This document shows positions 55,301 through 64,000 of a DNA stretch of 64,000 nt, one piece after another. The DNA comes from Agrostemma githago (Eukaryota; Streptophyta; Magnoliopsida; Caryophyllales; Caryophyllaceae). The number at the start of each line of letters is the position of its first letter. Positions within the stretch are counted from its first letter, which is position 1. A program made the position numbers and the translations under genes. The stretch spans positions 4,440,586 to 4,504,585 of the forward strand of contig OY288243.1 of NCBI GenBank assembly GCA_958450325.1, in the 5' to 3' direction. The notes under the pieces were generated by a model that saw only the letters and a list, made by a program, of their open reading frames with translations, was not told the DNA's origin and did not search any database.

Positions 55301-57713
55301 AGAACATAGTACACAAATTGATCGAAATTTTTTTTATTGGCGCTAATCAAAACACATTGCATGCACAAATTTATTTATTTTCGAAACTAATTACAGTTTT
55401 TTTATTCAAATTAATTACATTTCTTTATTCTGTTTCAATATGACTAAAATTTGTTACCAAAACGGTATTACTACCAAACCCATTATATATTTTTTAAGGT
55501 TATTTCATGACAATAATCCAACTATAAGGCGCTTCTTAGATTAATCTCAATTATACGTAATCTCGTTTTAAAATGAACTACGCCTTCATTAATTCCTCAT
55601 TGATATAGATGACCGGTTACCTAGAAAACCGGTTGAACCTTCCTCTTCAGTTTCAGCTATTGGTTAAATTTTTTTTTTGAATCTTCCCAAAATTATTTCT
55701 ATTTTTTTTTTCGGATTAGTATTATAGAAACCATGAAAAAAATGCTTTAATTTTCTTGCTGTTTGGGCTTTCATTACCGACGACGGAACACTCAAGGACT
55801 CTAGAAAGTCACAACCGGTCAGGCGGTCACTATTACTGGTAATAACAGGTTATAATTTTGTCCATAGCGAAACGAGATTAATGAAGGCATAGTACATATT
55901 AAAACGAGATTACGTGTAATTGAGATTATTCTAAGAAACTTTACATAAATTTTCATCTTAATCATCAAAACTTTACAAAACAATGAAAAGTAACATTTTA
56001 AAATTTTAGAGATTTTCTACGCGGTATCCCTATATTTTTCACTTTTCTACATGGTACGAAATTGTTAGTTTAAGTTCAATTATCGGTTAAGTAGGTATGT
56101 TAAATGACGTTTTAACTTTTAATCTTGAACATAAAAAAGGTAATTTGTTGCCAAAACTTGACGGGGAAAAAGGTTTAGGGGTACCAATAAAGATAATAAT
56201 ATAGTTATAGGTACCAAAGAAAATTTTAGTAGAGTACAAGGGTACCATGTATAAATGTAAAAATGGTAGGAGTACCAGATAGAAAAACAAAAAATTCAGA
56301 GATACCACGTAGAAAATCCCAAATTTTTAATATGAACGTTGATCATGCTCTTATTCATACATCATCAATTAATATGAAAAGCAGACCCCAAAAAGTAGTT
56401 ATGTGCGATAGACCTCTAGGAAATGAGTAGTCCAATCATTAGTCAATATCTCGATCCTTGTAGATATTATGTACAATCACAAATGTCAAATTTTTTAAGT
56501 AAGGCTATGTTCTGGACTGAAATTAACTGAAATTAATTTAATTGAACTTAATTTAACTGAAACTGGTTTAAATATAGAGACAAAAGACAATGTGTTGATC
56601 ATTGTTGCATAGTAAGGGTATCTCCCATTAAGTAGCATGTTGACACCAATTGAGATGATGGTTTTGAATATCATTATCTTCATAGTAATGACAATGCATT
56701 TTCTATCATAAATTGCTTTGGACACCCTTTGATTTTAGTCTCATGTTAGTCTTATATAAATTGATATAAGAGGATGAATATGAGACAATTATCAATACTC
56801 CATCATCCAAATCTTTTTGACAAATTCTGAGTATACCATCGAGTTCCAACTCCTAATGGTTGAGTACACAATCTTTTAGGAGTGTTGTATGACATTGGGG
56901 GACGATATCCATTCCGATTTGTACCGTAGTCGGGGCAATTTCGTTTTTCATTTAGTGGTCTTCATACCACGACACAACAACGTATATTCTCTAGTTATAT
57001 ATTGCCCCTATAGTGACCCTATATTTCCAACACCTGGAACTGAACTGAATTGAACTGTACTGAAACTGACTGAATATAAGTTCAAAAGAACAGGACCTAA
57101 GACCCGTGATTTTTGATTTCATTCAAATAAATTACGTTAAACATTGAAATACCTTGGTGGTTCGAATTTGGTTAATCCATGACTCAAGATGCTTTTCTAG
57201 AGAATGCAGTTCATCCAATGTCATTGCTCCTTCAGTTCCTCTTAAAATAGACCTGAAATAAATCTACTTTTATTAATGTAATACAAGTAACGAAGCATAT
57301 GGGACGAATGTTCGTAAAAGATCATTTTAGTGTACTTGTTATATAAGACGGTAAGTTCATACTTTTTAATACGGAGTAGGTTGGTTGATTGCATGAAATG
57401 GGATGTGACAGAGACATTCAGTTTAGTATAACCAAGAATGATGTTTGCATATACTCCCTTTGTTTTCATGGTTTGTTGGTAAGAATATCATCATCTCTGA
57501 TTCCATCAAACATGGCTCATTTCGATTGTTTTTGTTTTAAAGGGTTGTATTCGTTTTACTTTAGATTTAATTCATTTTCATTAGAGTCACAGTCACATAT
57601 AATGTGAAGAGTGTAAGCATTATCACAATAAGGTCAATTAAGTTTGTTTACCACAACCCTTTCTCAAGTAACTTGATCTCTTGAGCCATCGTGTTAACCT
57701 CGTCTTTGCAATC
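46249..57713 (-). CDS. AGL12/XAL1-like MIKC MADS-box gene, exons 3-7 (3' half)
   Basis: Five minus-strand exons join in frame: 57713-57652 (62 bp), 57252-57153 (100), 52913-52872 (42), 46867-46826 (42), 46341-46249 (93 with stop). All have AG acceptors and GT donors. The lengths 62-100-42-42 are the classic MIKC K-box pattern. The protein reads E-V-N-T-M-A-Q-E-I-K-L-L-E-K-G-L-W, then GTEGAMTLDELHSLEKHLES, W-I-N-Q-I-R-T-T-K, E-E-I-Q-I-L-K-N-K-E-G-V-L-K, N-K-Y-L-Q-Q-K, and ends T-I-P-N-E-I-Y-Q-Y. The K-box and the S/T-x-P-x-E-I-x-Q-F/Y tail match AGL12 from memory of the family. AGL12 in Arabidopsis is a nuclear transcription factor acting in root development and flowering; the same role here is inferred. 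The MADS-domain exons 1-2 are not in view, so it could be intact with a long upstream intron or be 5'-truncated. Confidence 0.88.
46826..46867 (-). CDS. MADS gene exon 6 (42 bp)
   Basis: ATTTCAG acceptor, donor AAAAG/GTAATT; codes E-G-V-L-K-S-A-N-K-Y-L-Q-Q-K. Confidence 0.9.
46944..48056 (+). pseudogene. Ty3/gypsy protease-RT relic inside the MADS intron
   Basis: Old remains in the 6-kb intron. The protease part reads M-I-I-G-R-G-S-C-T-N-V-A-S (family form D-S-G-S-C-T-N-V-A), so the catalytic Asp is lost. Downstream, in another frame, come C-D-V-I-P-M-D-V-Y-H-I-L-L-A-R-S-W-Q-Y-D (47285-47340). At about 47905-48050, P-F-P-N-S-R-L-E-D-I-L-N-K-L-H-G and M-D-L-R-S-E-Y-P-Q resemble the first RT blocks (I-D-L-R-S-G-Y-H-Q). 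Many stops. No LTR was found. Confidence 0.65.
48057..48685. other. Intron sequence left of the CACTA element
   Basis: No gene recognised. Two similar modules occur (ACACC..CTTATTTTAAG.AATAGGATAA near 48443 and 48602), perhaps decayed repeat copies. Confidence 0.35.
48735..48935. repeat. Left subterminal repeats of the CACTA element
   Basis: Repeated GGCGACC, GGGCGAC and GACCGACCGCGGTCG pieces in both orientations; presumed transposase-binding sites. Confidence 0.65.
49521..51103 (+). pseudogene. Ptta/En/Spm-type (TNPA-like) gene of the CACTA element
   Basis: Exon-like pieces: M-S-F-T-R-H-R-R-A-E at 49521 (TAG near 49562), an E/Q-rich stretch, then S-L-D-G-V-W. Next comes W-D-P-S-L-E-H-L-A-R-E-W-Y at about 50002. 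E-F-N-K-N-R-S-T-L-E and K-K-R-S-E-Q-A-K-K-N-K-R-K-G follow near 50230-50290, then L-P-N-A-A-E-L-F-F-Q-M near 50480. The S-E-Q-A-K-K-N-K motif and the (P-x-x-A-E-L-F) block are features of the plant transposase Ptta/En/Spm family (PF03004). The last piece (50850-51101) is a coiled coil (E-E-E-L-R-E-T-V-R-R-Q-E-E-E). Stops make it a pseudogene. Confidence 0.65.
51395..51735. repeat. Right subterminal repeats of the CACTA element
   Basis: Units such as GGCGACCGATAGCGGTCGCC, TGGCGACCGACTTCGGTCGC and TGGCGGCCAATAGCGGTCGC; each is an inverted pair around 4-6 bp. Confidence 0.75.
51752..52871. other. Unassigned intron sequence right of the CACTA element
   Basis: AT-rich, no gene or repeat recognised; part of the intron between MADS exons 5 and 6. 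Confidence 0.5.
52872..52913 (-). CDS. MADS gene exon 5 (42 bp)
   Basis: GACAG acceptor, donor AACAAG/GTTAGT; codes M-N-I-M-Y-E-E-I-Q-I-L-K-N-K. Confidence 0.9.
53216..53828. mobile_element. Fold-back TIR element (Mutator-like MITE, relative of the one in C)
   Basis: Long inverted ends: TATTTTTTAGGATTATTTAA at the left and the complement of TATTTTTTAATATTATTTAA at the right. Inner blocks are shared too (ACTATAG..GT.TTCTCAAAATAAT, TTTAATCTGAGAATAAA). The core GG.TTATTTAA.GG.AATA resembles the terminus of the element at 29824. No 9-bp TSD is evident because the flanks themselves are inverted. Confidence 0.65.
53993..54522. mobile_element. Tourist-like (PIF/Harbinger) MITE with internal duplication
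   Basis: Terminal inverted repeats GAGCTCGTTTGGTTACTC and (complement) GGGCTCGTTTGGTTCACC, flanked by TTA on both sides (53990-53992, 54523-54525). The interior is two tandem copies of a 242-bp unit (54019-54260, 54261-54502), differing at only a few positions. Confidence 0.75.
54533..54763. mobile_element. Stowaway-like (Tc1/mariner) MITE
   Basis: Inverted ends CTCCCTCCCCC and GGGGGAGGGAG with TA duplications at 54531-54532 and 54764-54765; 231 bp. Confidence 0.8.
54804..55275. mobile_element. hAT MITE
   Basis: Inverted ends CAGGGGCGAATCCAGG and (complement) CTGGGGCGGATCTGGG, with a perfect 8-bp TSD TCTTCATC (54796-54803, 55276-55283). It is 472 bp with no transposase and includes a tRNA-like block. 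Confidence 0.85.
55121..55180 (-). other. tRNA-like A-box/B-box block inside the hAT MITE
   Basis: The minus strand reads GTTGTAGCTCATTGG (A-box-like) and, with normal tRNA spacing of about 55 bp, GGGGTTCGAATCCCA (B-box-like). No cloverleaf could be supported, so this is not called as a tRNA gene; it may be a tRNA-derived pseudogene or SINE head. Confidence 0.45.
55488..55945. mobile_element. Fold-back TIR element, related to 53216-53828
   Basis: Left end TATTTTTTAAGGTTATTTCA followed by AACTATAAGGCG. The block TTAATCTCAATTATACGTAA..CTTCATTAA (55530-55595) is inverted at about 55880-55935. The right terminus is unclear and probably truncated. Confidence 0.5.
56009..56320. mobile_element. Small TIR element of unknown superfamily
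   Basis: Inverted ends GATTTTCTACGCGGTATC and (complement) GATTTTCTACGTGGTATC, continuing as CCTATATTTTTC. AAATTTT flanks both sides (possible TSD). A similar end (ATAGGGGTACCATGTAGAAT) occurs near 46780. Confidence 0.55.
56499..57108. mobile_element. Possible TIR element with ACTGAACTGA-rich ends
   Basis: Left AAGGCTATGTTCTGGACTGA and right (complement) TTAGGTCCTGTTCTTTTGAA are imperfect inverted matches, both followed by degenerate ACTGAAATTAACTG / ACTGAACTGAAT runs. No TSD seen. Confidence 0.4.
57153..57252 (-). CDS. MADS gene exon 4 (100 bp, K-box)
   Basis: TATTTCAG acceptor, donor ACCAAG/GTATTT; completes a Trp codon with exon 3 and codes the L-H-S-L-E-K-H-L-E-S helix. Confidence 0.92.
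57652..57713 (-). CDS. MADS gene exon 3 (62 bp, start of K-box)
   Basis: TTTAACAG acceptor, donor TTGTG/GTAAAC; codes D-C-K-D-E-V-N-T-M-A-Q-E-I-K-L-L-E-K-G-L plus two bases. Confidence 0.88.
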
Positions 57714-57977
57714 CTGTTAAAAAATATCACGTATAGTTAATAAAAAGATAATAGACACAAACACCATATTTATTACCTTGCTCTAATCATGTTTTGTTTT
57801 CAAGTACATCTGATCCACAAGTACATGTTAATGAGTCCGTACCTTTTGAAAATTAAAAATAGAATTTAATGTTATACAGAGTAGTATTTTGTTTTATTAT
57901 TGTAGTGAAACCAAAGTAAAGATTAAATAAATATGTACTATGATATTCTATGATATTGTATCATAGCATATGGCATA

Positions 57978-58250
57978 GTGGAGTGGGCGTTTGTTGAGCA
58001 AATGTTGTGTGCACTTAACTTCCCTGATCGGTTCATTCAGCAGGTCATGGTATTACGGAGTACATCTTTTATTCTCTATGAATGGCAACAACTTTGGTTA
58101 CTTTAAAGTGAAAAGAGGGCTTAGACAAAGGAATCCAGTTTCCCCTCTTATATATTTTTACTCATTGTATGGAGTAGAACAGTTAGCTATATATGCTAGA
58201 GTGGAGTTTCCAATATCATCCATCCCCTTTGCAAAGAACTTAAGCTGACT
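57978..58250 (+). pseudogene. LINE reverse-transcriptase fragment
   Basis: V-E-W-A-F-V-E-Q-M-L-C-A-L-N-F-P-D-R-F, then a frameshift, then M-N-G-N-N-F-G-Y-F-K-V-K-R-G-L-R-Q-R-N-P-V-S-P-L. This matches the I-N-G-x-x-x-G-Y-F..R-G-L-R-Q-G-D-P-x-S-P block of plant LINE RT. It is a short, dead fragment upstream of MADS exon 3. Confidence 0.75.
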
Positions 58251-58395
58251 TATCTGATGTTGTTGCGTAAAGGTAATTTGAGATCTATTATTCTCCTCAT
58301 CAGGGCTTTCACTCATTTTTCTAACACTTCAGAACTAATTAACCAACTATTGATTAAAAGAGGGTATTAAATGGTCTGTAGGAAGTAGAAGACAT

Positions 58396-58624
58396 TGAAG
58401 AGAAAGGTTGAGTAAGTTTTTGTATATTTCATTGAATGAATTTTTTACACTACGGTGAGGATAGCATATATCAGCTAGACACATTGTTGGGTAATGCCCA
58501 GCATACATAGCAATTATTCATAGTACACTACAAGTAGTAGTCAAGTCTAAATTTGACTCTAAACATTCTAGGTTTCTCTTTTCCTCCTAGTCCTCGAATA
58601 ACGTGCTGAACTTCTTCCTTTACA
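58396..58624 (-). repeat. Copia G 3' LTR (229 bp, by ends)
   Basis: The minus strand starts TGTAAAGGAAGAAG after a polypurine tract TTGAGGGGGAG (58625-58635) and is taken to end CTCTTCA at 58396. The far end is a prediction, as no second LTR is in view to compare. The pol frame reads on into the LTR before its stop at 58568. Confidence 0.6.
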
Positions 58625-61600
58625 CTCCCCCTCAAGATGAGAGTGGAGTGAAGACGCAACTCCCATCTTGGACAGTAGATGACGTTGTTGAGATATAGAA
58701 CATGATTTGGTAAAAACATCAGCAACTTGGTCCTTTGTATTAACATAGGACGTAGTGAGCAAGCCTTGTTGAATCTTTTCTCGTACAAAATGACAATCTA
58801 CTTCTATGTGTTTTGTGCGTTCATGATAGACCGGATTTGCTGCAATTGCTAGTGCTGTTTGATTGTCACACTTGAGGTGTGCAGGTCCTAAGTGAGTGAG
58901 ACCCAAGTCTTTAAGTAACATAGATAGCCACGTTATTTCACATGTCGTCATAGCCATGGCTCTGTATTCTGCCTCAGCAGAGGATCGAGACACCACAGAT
59001 TGTTTCTTAGACTTCCAAGAGATCGGTGAATTACCTAGAAGGATGCAATAGCCTGTGGTGGAGCGTCTGGTGAAGGGGCAGGACGCCCAGTCTGAGTCAC
59101 AGTAAGCTGTCAACTTAACTGCTGAATTACTGGCAAAAAGAATTCCTTGTCCAGGTGCAGACTTTAAGTATCTGAGGACGCGTCTGGCTGCTTGCATATG
59201 GTCAGAGGTGGGATGCTGTAGGAACTGACTTAGCAGCTGGACAGAGAAGGCAATATCTGGTCTAGAGATTGTGAGGTATATAAGCTTGCCTACCAACTGT
59301 CTGTAGAGATCGTGTTTTGGTAAGGGAGTACCTTTGTTAGGTTCAAGCTTTAGGATCGGATTAAGAGGTAACTGGGTTGCTTTGGCATTGTCCATTCCAA
59401 ATGCTTTTAATAAATCATTGGTGTATTTGTGTTGTGAGATGAAAATTCCTGAATTATTCCTATTTACTTCCAGGCCCAAGAAGTAAGAGAGTTCACCAAG
59501 ATCTTTCATATGAAATGAGGAGTTGAGATGCTCCTTTAGGTCTTGAATTTCATGAGGGTTATCTCCTGCAATAACCATATCATCCACATAGATTAGTATA
59601 ACTGTGGTATTGCCATTATGTTGCTTTATAAAGAGAGAATGATCAGCATTGGACTTTCTGAACCCATAGGTGAGAAGAGTTTGGGATAGTTTTGAGAACC
59701 ATTGACGTGGTGCTTGCTTTAGACCATAAAGAGACTTTAGTAATTTTGCAAACTTGCCCTTTATTACTAGCACACTTCCCCTGTCTGCTATGTTTCAACA
59801 TGCCATCACAGTAGCCTTGAGGTACCTTCATATAGACCTCTTCTTCAAGATCACCATGTAGGAATGCATTTGCCACATCCATTTGGCAAGTTGTCCAGTT
59901 ATTAATGGAAATGACAGAAAGAAGTGCCCGTATGGTTGTCATCTTTGCCACCGGGGCAAACATCTCATCATAATCGATTCCATATTGGTGCTTGAAACCT
60001 TGAACAACAAGTCTTGCTTTATATCTTTCGATGGTACCATCTGGATTAAATTTGGTCTTAAAAATCCATTTACAACCTATTGCTTTTCTTCCTTTTGGTA
60101 ATTCAGTAAGGATCCATGTGTTATTGTCGTGTAACGCCTTGAGTTCCATTTCCATGGCCTTAATCCACTTAAAATCTTGAACAACTTCTTGGAAAGTACT
60201 AGGATCTGTGTGATCCGAAGGGAGTTGAGCATGTCCTGCAAACAAAGTCGGTCTTTCCAGATGTAATTGAACCACATTTGCTACACTAGAGGGAGCCATA
60301 ACCGGATTATTGACTATGAAATCTCTTGCCCAGTCAGGTGCCCTCCTTTCACGTCTTGGTCTGTCTTCTGGTAAGGTAGTAGTTGTGGAGTCTAACTGGG
60401 GAGAGACCGCAGCAGTAGTTTCATCCAGGCAGTTATTCTCTTCTGTATTCTGGACAAGTTCAGGTGCAGGAATCTCTGGGGAGGCTTCAGTGTCAAAGAA
60501 TACAGTTGAGTTTCTTAGAGTAGGAAGTGGGAGATCCTGATATACACCCGTATATAAGGTAGGTAGGAGTCTTGCAAAGTTCTTGATCTTGCAAGGGAAA
60601 ATTTGTTCAAAGAACTGCACATCTCTCGAAATAAACATTTGCTTCTTTACTATATCATACATCTTATATCCTTTTGTGGATAGAGGATATCCTAGAAATA
60701 TACATGGGATACCTCTTGGTTGAAATTTGTCTCTATCTCTACTTGGATTATACACCATACCCAAGCATCCAAACACTTTCATTCTCTCATATTCAGGTGA
60801 TTTGTGGAAGAGTATTTCATATGGAGTTTTATTTCCCACCAAAGAAGTTGGTAATCTGTTGATTATGTAGGCAGCAGTTTGAACACAATCACCCCAGAAC
60901 ATGAGTGGTAATCCTGAACTGAATCGGATTGCTCTACTAATTTCCAATAAGTGTCTATGCTTCCTTTCCACAACCCCATTTATTGTGGGCTATCCACACA
61001 ACTTGTTTGATGCCAAATTCCCTTGGATTGCATGAACTTTTTGCTCTCTCCCTCAATAATTTCAAGCGCATTATCCGACCTGAGAACCTTGATAGTTGAG
61101 TTGAACTGAGTCCTGACAAATTTATAAAACTAGACAAGTAATCCAGCCACCTCGGACTTGTGTTTCATGAGATAAACCCACGTAGCTCTACTGTGGTCAT
61201 CTACTATAGTTAAGAAAATTTTGTGCCTATTTCTTGTTTCTTTCCTGTAGGGTCCCCAAAAATCCACATGAACAAGATCAAAGATAACATTTGCTTGTTG
61301 GGTTCTAAGAGGGAAAGGTAATTTTGTTTGTTTCGCCATTGGACATACCATACACACTCCCCTTGCGTTCTTTTGAAATTGTTTAGATAGTCCAGGAATG
61401 TGTTTCAACTTAGAGTCAGAGGCATATCCAAGTCTTAAATGCCAGACATCAGAGTCCTTTTCATTGAAAATGGGCAATTCATTACACATACTATCATGAA
61501 GACAATCAGCATTTAATTTCATATTGCTTAATTGCCTCCCTTGATCTGTCATACTAAAGGCCATAGTGGCATTACAAGCATTCGATCTACTAGATACTAG

Positions 61601-62023
61601 TTCATCACTTCTTAACATAGGGTGTTGTTTACTGACATTATTTAATAAATAATAAACACCCTTGTTTTCTCTTCCAACCCCCTTAGTAGTCTTGGTTTGA
61701 GAGTCCTGTATAACACACAGTTTATCAGAAAATGTTATATGACAGTTTGCATCTCTTGCAAGTTTTTGAACAGATAACAGATTGTGTCTGAATGAGGGTA
61801 CACATAAGACATTCCTCAGTATTAAACCATTTTGAAAAATATAGGTTCCTGCGTGTGTGACCACAGTAGTTGCACCAGTAGGTAGATTTATTTTAGGTTT
61901 GTTTTTCAGTTTTCTAAGGTTCTCCAAGATGGATGCCTCAAAGACCATGTGGTTAGAAGCTCCTGAGTCCACAATCCACTCATGGGGCGCTTTGGATGAA
62001 TAATTACAGTTTAAGTATGCCAT
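58568..62023 (-). pseudogene. Copia G pol (protease, integrase, RT, RNase H)
   Basis: 62023-61130: protease W-I-V-D-S-G-A-S-N-H-M, the pre-integrase zinc region (W-H-L-R-L-G-Y, C-x-V-C), and integrase start V-H-V-D-F-W-G-P-Y and V-D-D-H-S-R-A-T-W-V-Y. 60971-59643: integrase continuation (G-V-V-E-R-K-H-R, N-K-T-P-Y-E-I-L), then RT (W-I-F-K-T-K-F-N-P-D-G, F-A-P-V-A-K, Q-M-D-V-x-N-A-F-L-H-G). 59773-58568: RT active site Y-V-D-D-M-V-I-A-G-D; RNase H C-D-S-D-W-A, S-S-A-E-A-E-Y-R-A-M, K-H-I-E-V-D-C-H-F-V-R. The three blocks are in different frames, with a TAG (Gln to stop) and two shifts between them; otherwise it is well preserved. Confidence 0.92.
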
Positions 62024-62026
62024 ACC

Positions 62027-63609
62027 TGTAACACCCCGATATTTTCCGAGTCATTTTTGGGGCATTATTTTTCTATTCCTTTTAAATCGGGTTTTTGAGT
62101 TGGAAAAATATTTTCGAGTTTATTTTGGGCTTTCTTAAAACTAATTGGTTTTGAACTCTTTTAAAGGTGGAACTTTCTAAACCGACTTGTTTTCGGGTTG
62201 GACTTTGGGTCAAAAAAAAAAAAAAAAAACCTAATACTACATAAACCCCACCGTGGCTCTCTATTCCCAGTCCCCATTCAGAATTTTTATTTCCTTCCTT
62301 CCCTCCACTGCCGCATAACCTTCCCGGTTCTCGATACTCCGTCTTCCTCTGTTTCTTGCTTCCGATTTTCACCATTCAAATCACCGTTTGATTGATTCTT
62401 TCCTTCTTTCGATATCACACTAATTGTAAGTTTTCCACTTTGACTCATTTCAATTTATTATATCTTGTTTTGTGCAATTTATAAACCGATTTAAGTTTTA
62501 AATATCATGGGTCGGAGTTGAGAGATGTTGTGTCAAACAATTTGTTTATAGGTGTTGGTATCGGGTTTGGTTTAGGGTTATTTTCATGCTTGAGGTCGAT
62601 CATGGGTATTAGGATTACAATAGTGGTCTCGCGGAGTTTATGCACGTATGAATTTTGGGTAGTTCATAGCCCTTGTACGTATGGGTGTACAGTAAGATTC
62701 ATGATGATGAGGAATGACAGAGGGCTATATTAGTGTAGTATGATTGAATTTGGATTTGTCTTACTCGCTGGTGGAGTTGTACAATTGAATTTGAATGTTC
62801 AAGGAGAGAGAATGATTAAATTTTTATGGTATTGTCAAGTTGGTTGAAAAAAAATAAAATAAAATTATGTTACATATTGAACCCATATGATTTTAGCTGT
62901 GAAGTTTTCTTTCAACGGGGGGAGAGACGGTTGTAATAATGTGTCGCTTGCTTTGTGGGTATTTTGAGTAACCGTGGGTTGAGCAACAATGTAATCGGGT
63001 AACTTGTATCGATTGTAGCTTGTGGATTCGAGGAGAAGGAGTTCTTGGATTAATACTAGCTGAGTCTGACCGTCTTGTGAGGTAAGGACGTTTTACCCTT
63101 TTCACTTTTAAGTAAAGAGCATGTTCGGATCAAAATATATTTTTATAACGGTTTTGTAAATTATTTCGTCGATCGTTAATATTTTTATAATACTCGTAAT
63201 GTTTGGATATTGAATTTTGTGACACTACTTACATATTGGTACGATTTTGGTAATTTTGAGTAACTTATAACAGACTCTGGGAGTTCTGTTGGTCTAGACA
63301 GTTTTAAGGTGCGTCTAAGACGTTCCTGGGACTTTGTCCCAAAACTATTTTTGAGTGAGGATTGTCCGGCCCTCACTCGCTAGGGAGTTAGACTTTCTCC
63401 TTTGGCAGTTTCATCCTACTGGCTGTCCAAATGTGGGAGGTGCGCACTATTATGAGTCTAGCTAAGCACAGGTGGTTACCTCTAGACCGTGCAAGGGTAG
63501 GACCTTGACACACAGGTTGCGAAAAATATATATTTTAGTTGGTTTGATTTTTAACTATGATTTTTATGGTATTCTGTTATTTAAACGATGGTTTTAATTC
63601 TGATTTCAG

Positions 63610-63651
<42 letters not shown>

Positions 63652-64000
63652 GTTATTATTATTATTATTATTTCACGATTTATTATATTTTTATACTTTG
63701 CTCAGCTTTGCTGACGTCCTTCTGTTTTGGGTCGTTCCCCCGCTGGAACCTGTACCTATTTGTGTTTTTGGGTACAGCTGATAGGTACACTTGAATTGCT
63801 GCATGGGTGCATTCTGGTATCGGGTTATGCTGAGCGAGGAAGGACTTTATATTATCTAACTTTGACTCCAAACTATTTATATAATTATTGGACTCATTAT
63901 TATTGGTTTGCTATCGTTTTAAACCGTTTTGGATTTTGTAAGACTTAAGACTTCCGCTGCAACGTTTTCAATTTAATTAGCTATCAAATTTCTATTTTTA
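62027..64000 (+). mobile_element. H: start of a TGTAACACCCC-type LTR, running off the window
   Basis: TGTAACACCCCGATATTTTC starts at 62027 directly against copia G coding sequence. No coding sequence is found. The end TTCCGCTGCAACG near 63954 resembles the CTTCCGC..AC zone near the end of LTR E, so the LTR end is probably just beyond 64000. An A/T-rich tract and a CT-rich leader (62280-62410) suggest a transcription start region. Confidence 0.6.
63611..63672. repeat. (TTA)n microsatellite in LTR H
   Basis: About 20 units with one TTG interruption; frames of poly-L or poly-Y over it are artefacts. Confidence 0.95.

Larger units (their letters stand above)
58396..62026 (-). mobile_element. G: Ty1/copia retrotransposon, truncated at its 5' side by LTR H
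   Basis: Minus strand: protease, integrase, RT, RNase H, polypurine tract and a short 3' LTR. The gag region and 5' LTR are missing because H begins at 62027 immediately after the protease start. Coding breaks: TAG near 61120, a shift near 60985, and a shift near 59770. Confidence 0.88.

Noticed and set aside
56590..57030. Solo copia-like LTR (TGTTGATC...TTCCAACA) inside a TIR element
   Set aside because: TG...CA ends fit, but no target-site duplication or second copy supports it.
57776..57851. Candidate MADS exon 2 on the minus strand (AG before, GT after)
   Set aside because: It is 66 bp instead of about 79, every frame has a stop or lacks the expected I-E-R-Y-x-K motif, and similarity is weak.
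1..64000. Viral, toxin or bacterial system
   Set aside because: All recognisable coding DNA is plant retrotransposon, DNA transposon or MADS-box sequence.

Overview
Plant nuclear DNA. The evidence is nested LTR retrotransposons with plant tRNA primer sites (tRNA-Asp, tRNA-Arg, tRNA-iMet), Tourist, Stowaway, hAT, Mutator-like and CACTA DNA elements, and one split plant MADS-box gene. The style of the repeats (TR-GAG/Athila-type elements, Ogre/Tat with an antisense gene, ACTCGATCGAGT palindromes) fits Caryophyllales, but that placement is an inference. Nothing bacterial, organellar or viral was seen.

Left part (1-28434) is one nest. A plus-strand, pol-less Athila-like element A (5' LTR remnant 594-1029, 3' LTR 27049-28434) was split by three insertions. 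D1 is an LTR end at 1-593. B is a minus-strand Athila-type element at 1926-14763 with target-site duplication (TSD) GATGG; it carries gag-protease and an ATHILA ORF-1-like gene but no reverse transcriptase. E is a solo LTR at 15427-25279 (TSD CTTCT). B was itself hit by solo LTR D2 (9407-10934, TSD GTGGG), and E by Ty1/copia element F (17348-24251, TSD ATGCA). Every internal junction closes with a perfect 5-bp duplication, so the order of events can be read directly.

Middle part (28970-45969, TSD AATGA) is element C, a complete Ogre/Tat-type Ty3/gypsy element: 2.6-kb LTRs, gag-protease, RT, two RNase H domains, integrase, and an antisense two-exon gene of the plant-mobile-domain type. A 1.37-kb Mutator-like element with a 9-bp TSD sits in its 5' LTR, and the 3' LTR preserves the empty site.

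Right part (45975-64000) is not empty intergenic DNA. It holds the 3' half of a minus-strand MIKC MADS-box gene of AGL12/XAL1 type: exons of 62, 100, 42, 42 and 93 bp with GT-AG splice sites, from 57713 down to the stop codon at 46249. The last long intron (6 kb) carries a gypsy relic and a CACTA element. The one before it (4.2 kb) is packed with about seven MITE-type elements. Upstream of exon 3 lie a LINE fragment, a minus-strand copia element G (58396-62026) and the start of another LTR (H, 62027 onward). The MADS-domain exons are not visible and probably lie beyond the window.

The most striking shared structure is an array of short CG-containing palindromes just upstream of the TATA box in four unrelated LTR families (A, B, C, D). 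The same B-type array recurs in front of B's internal second ORF, and the C-type array recurs in the intron of C's antisense gene.
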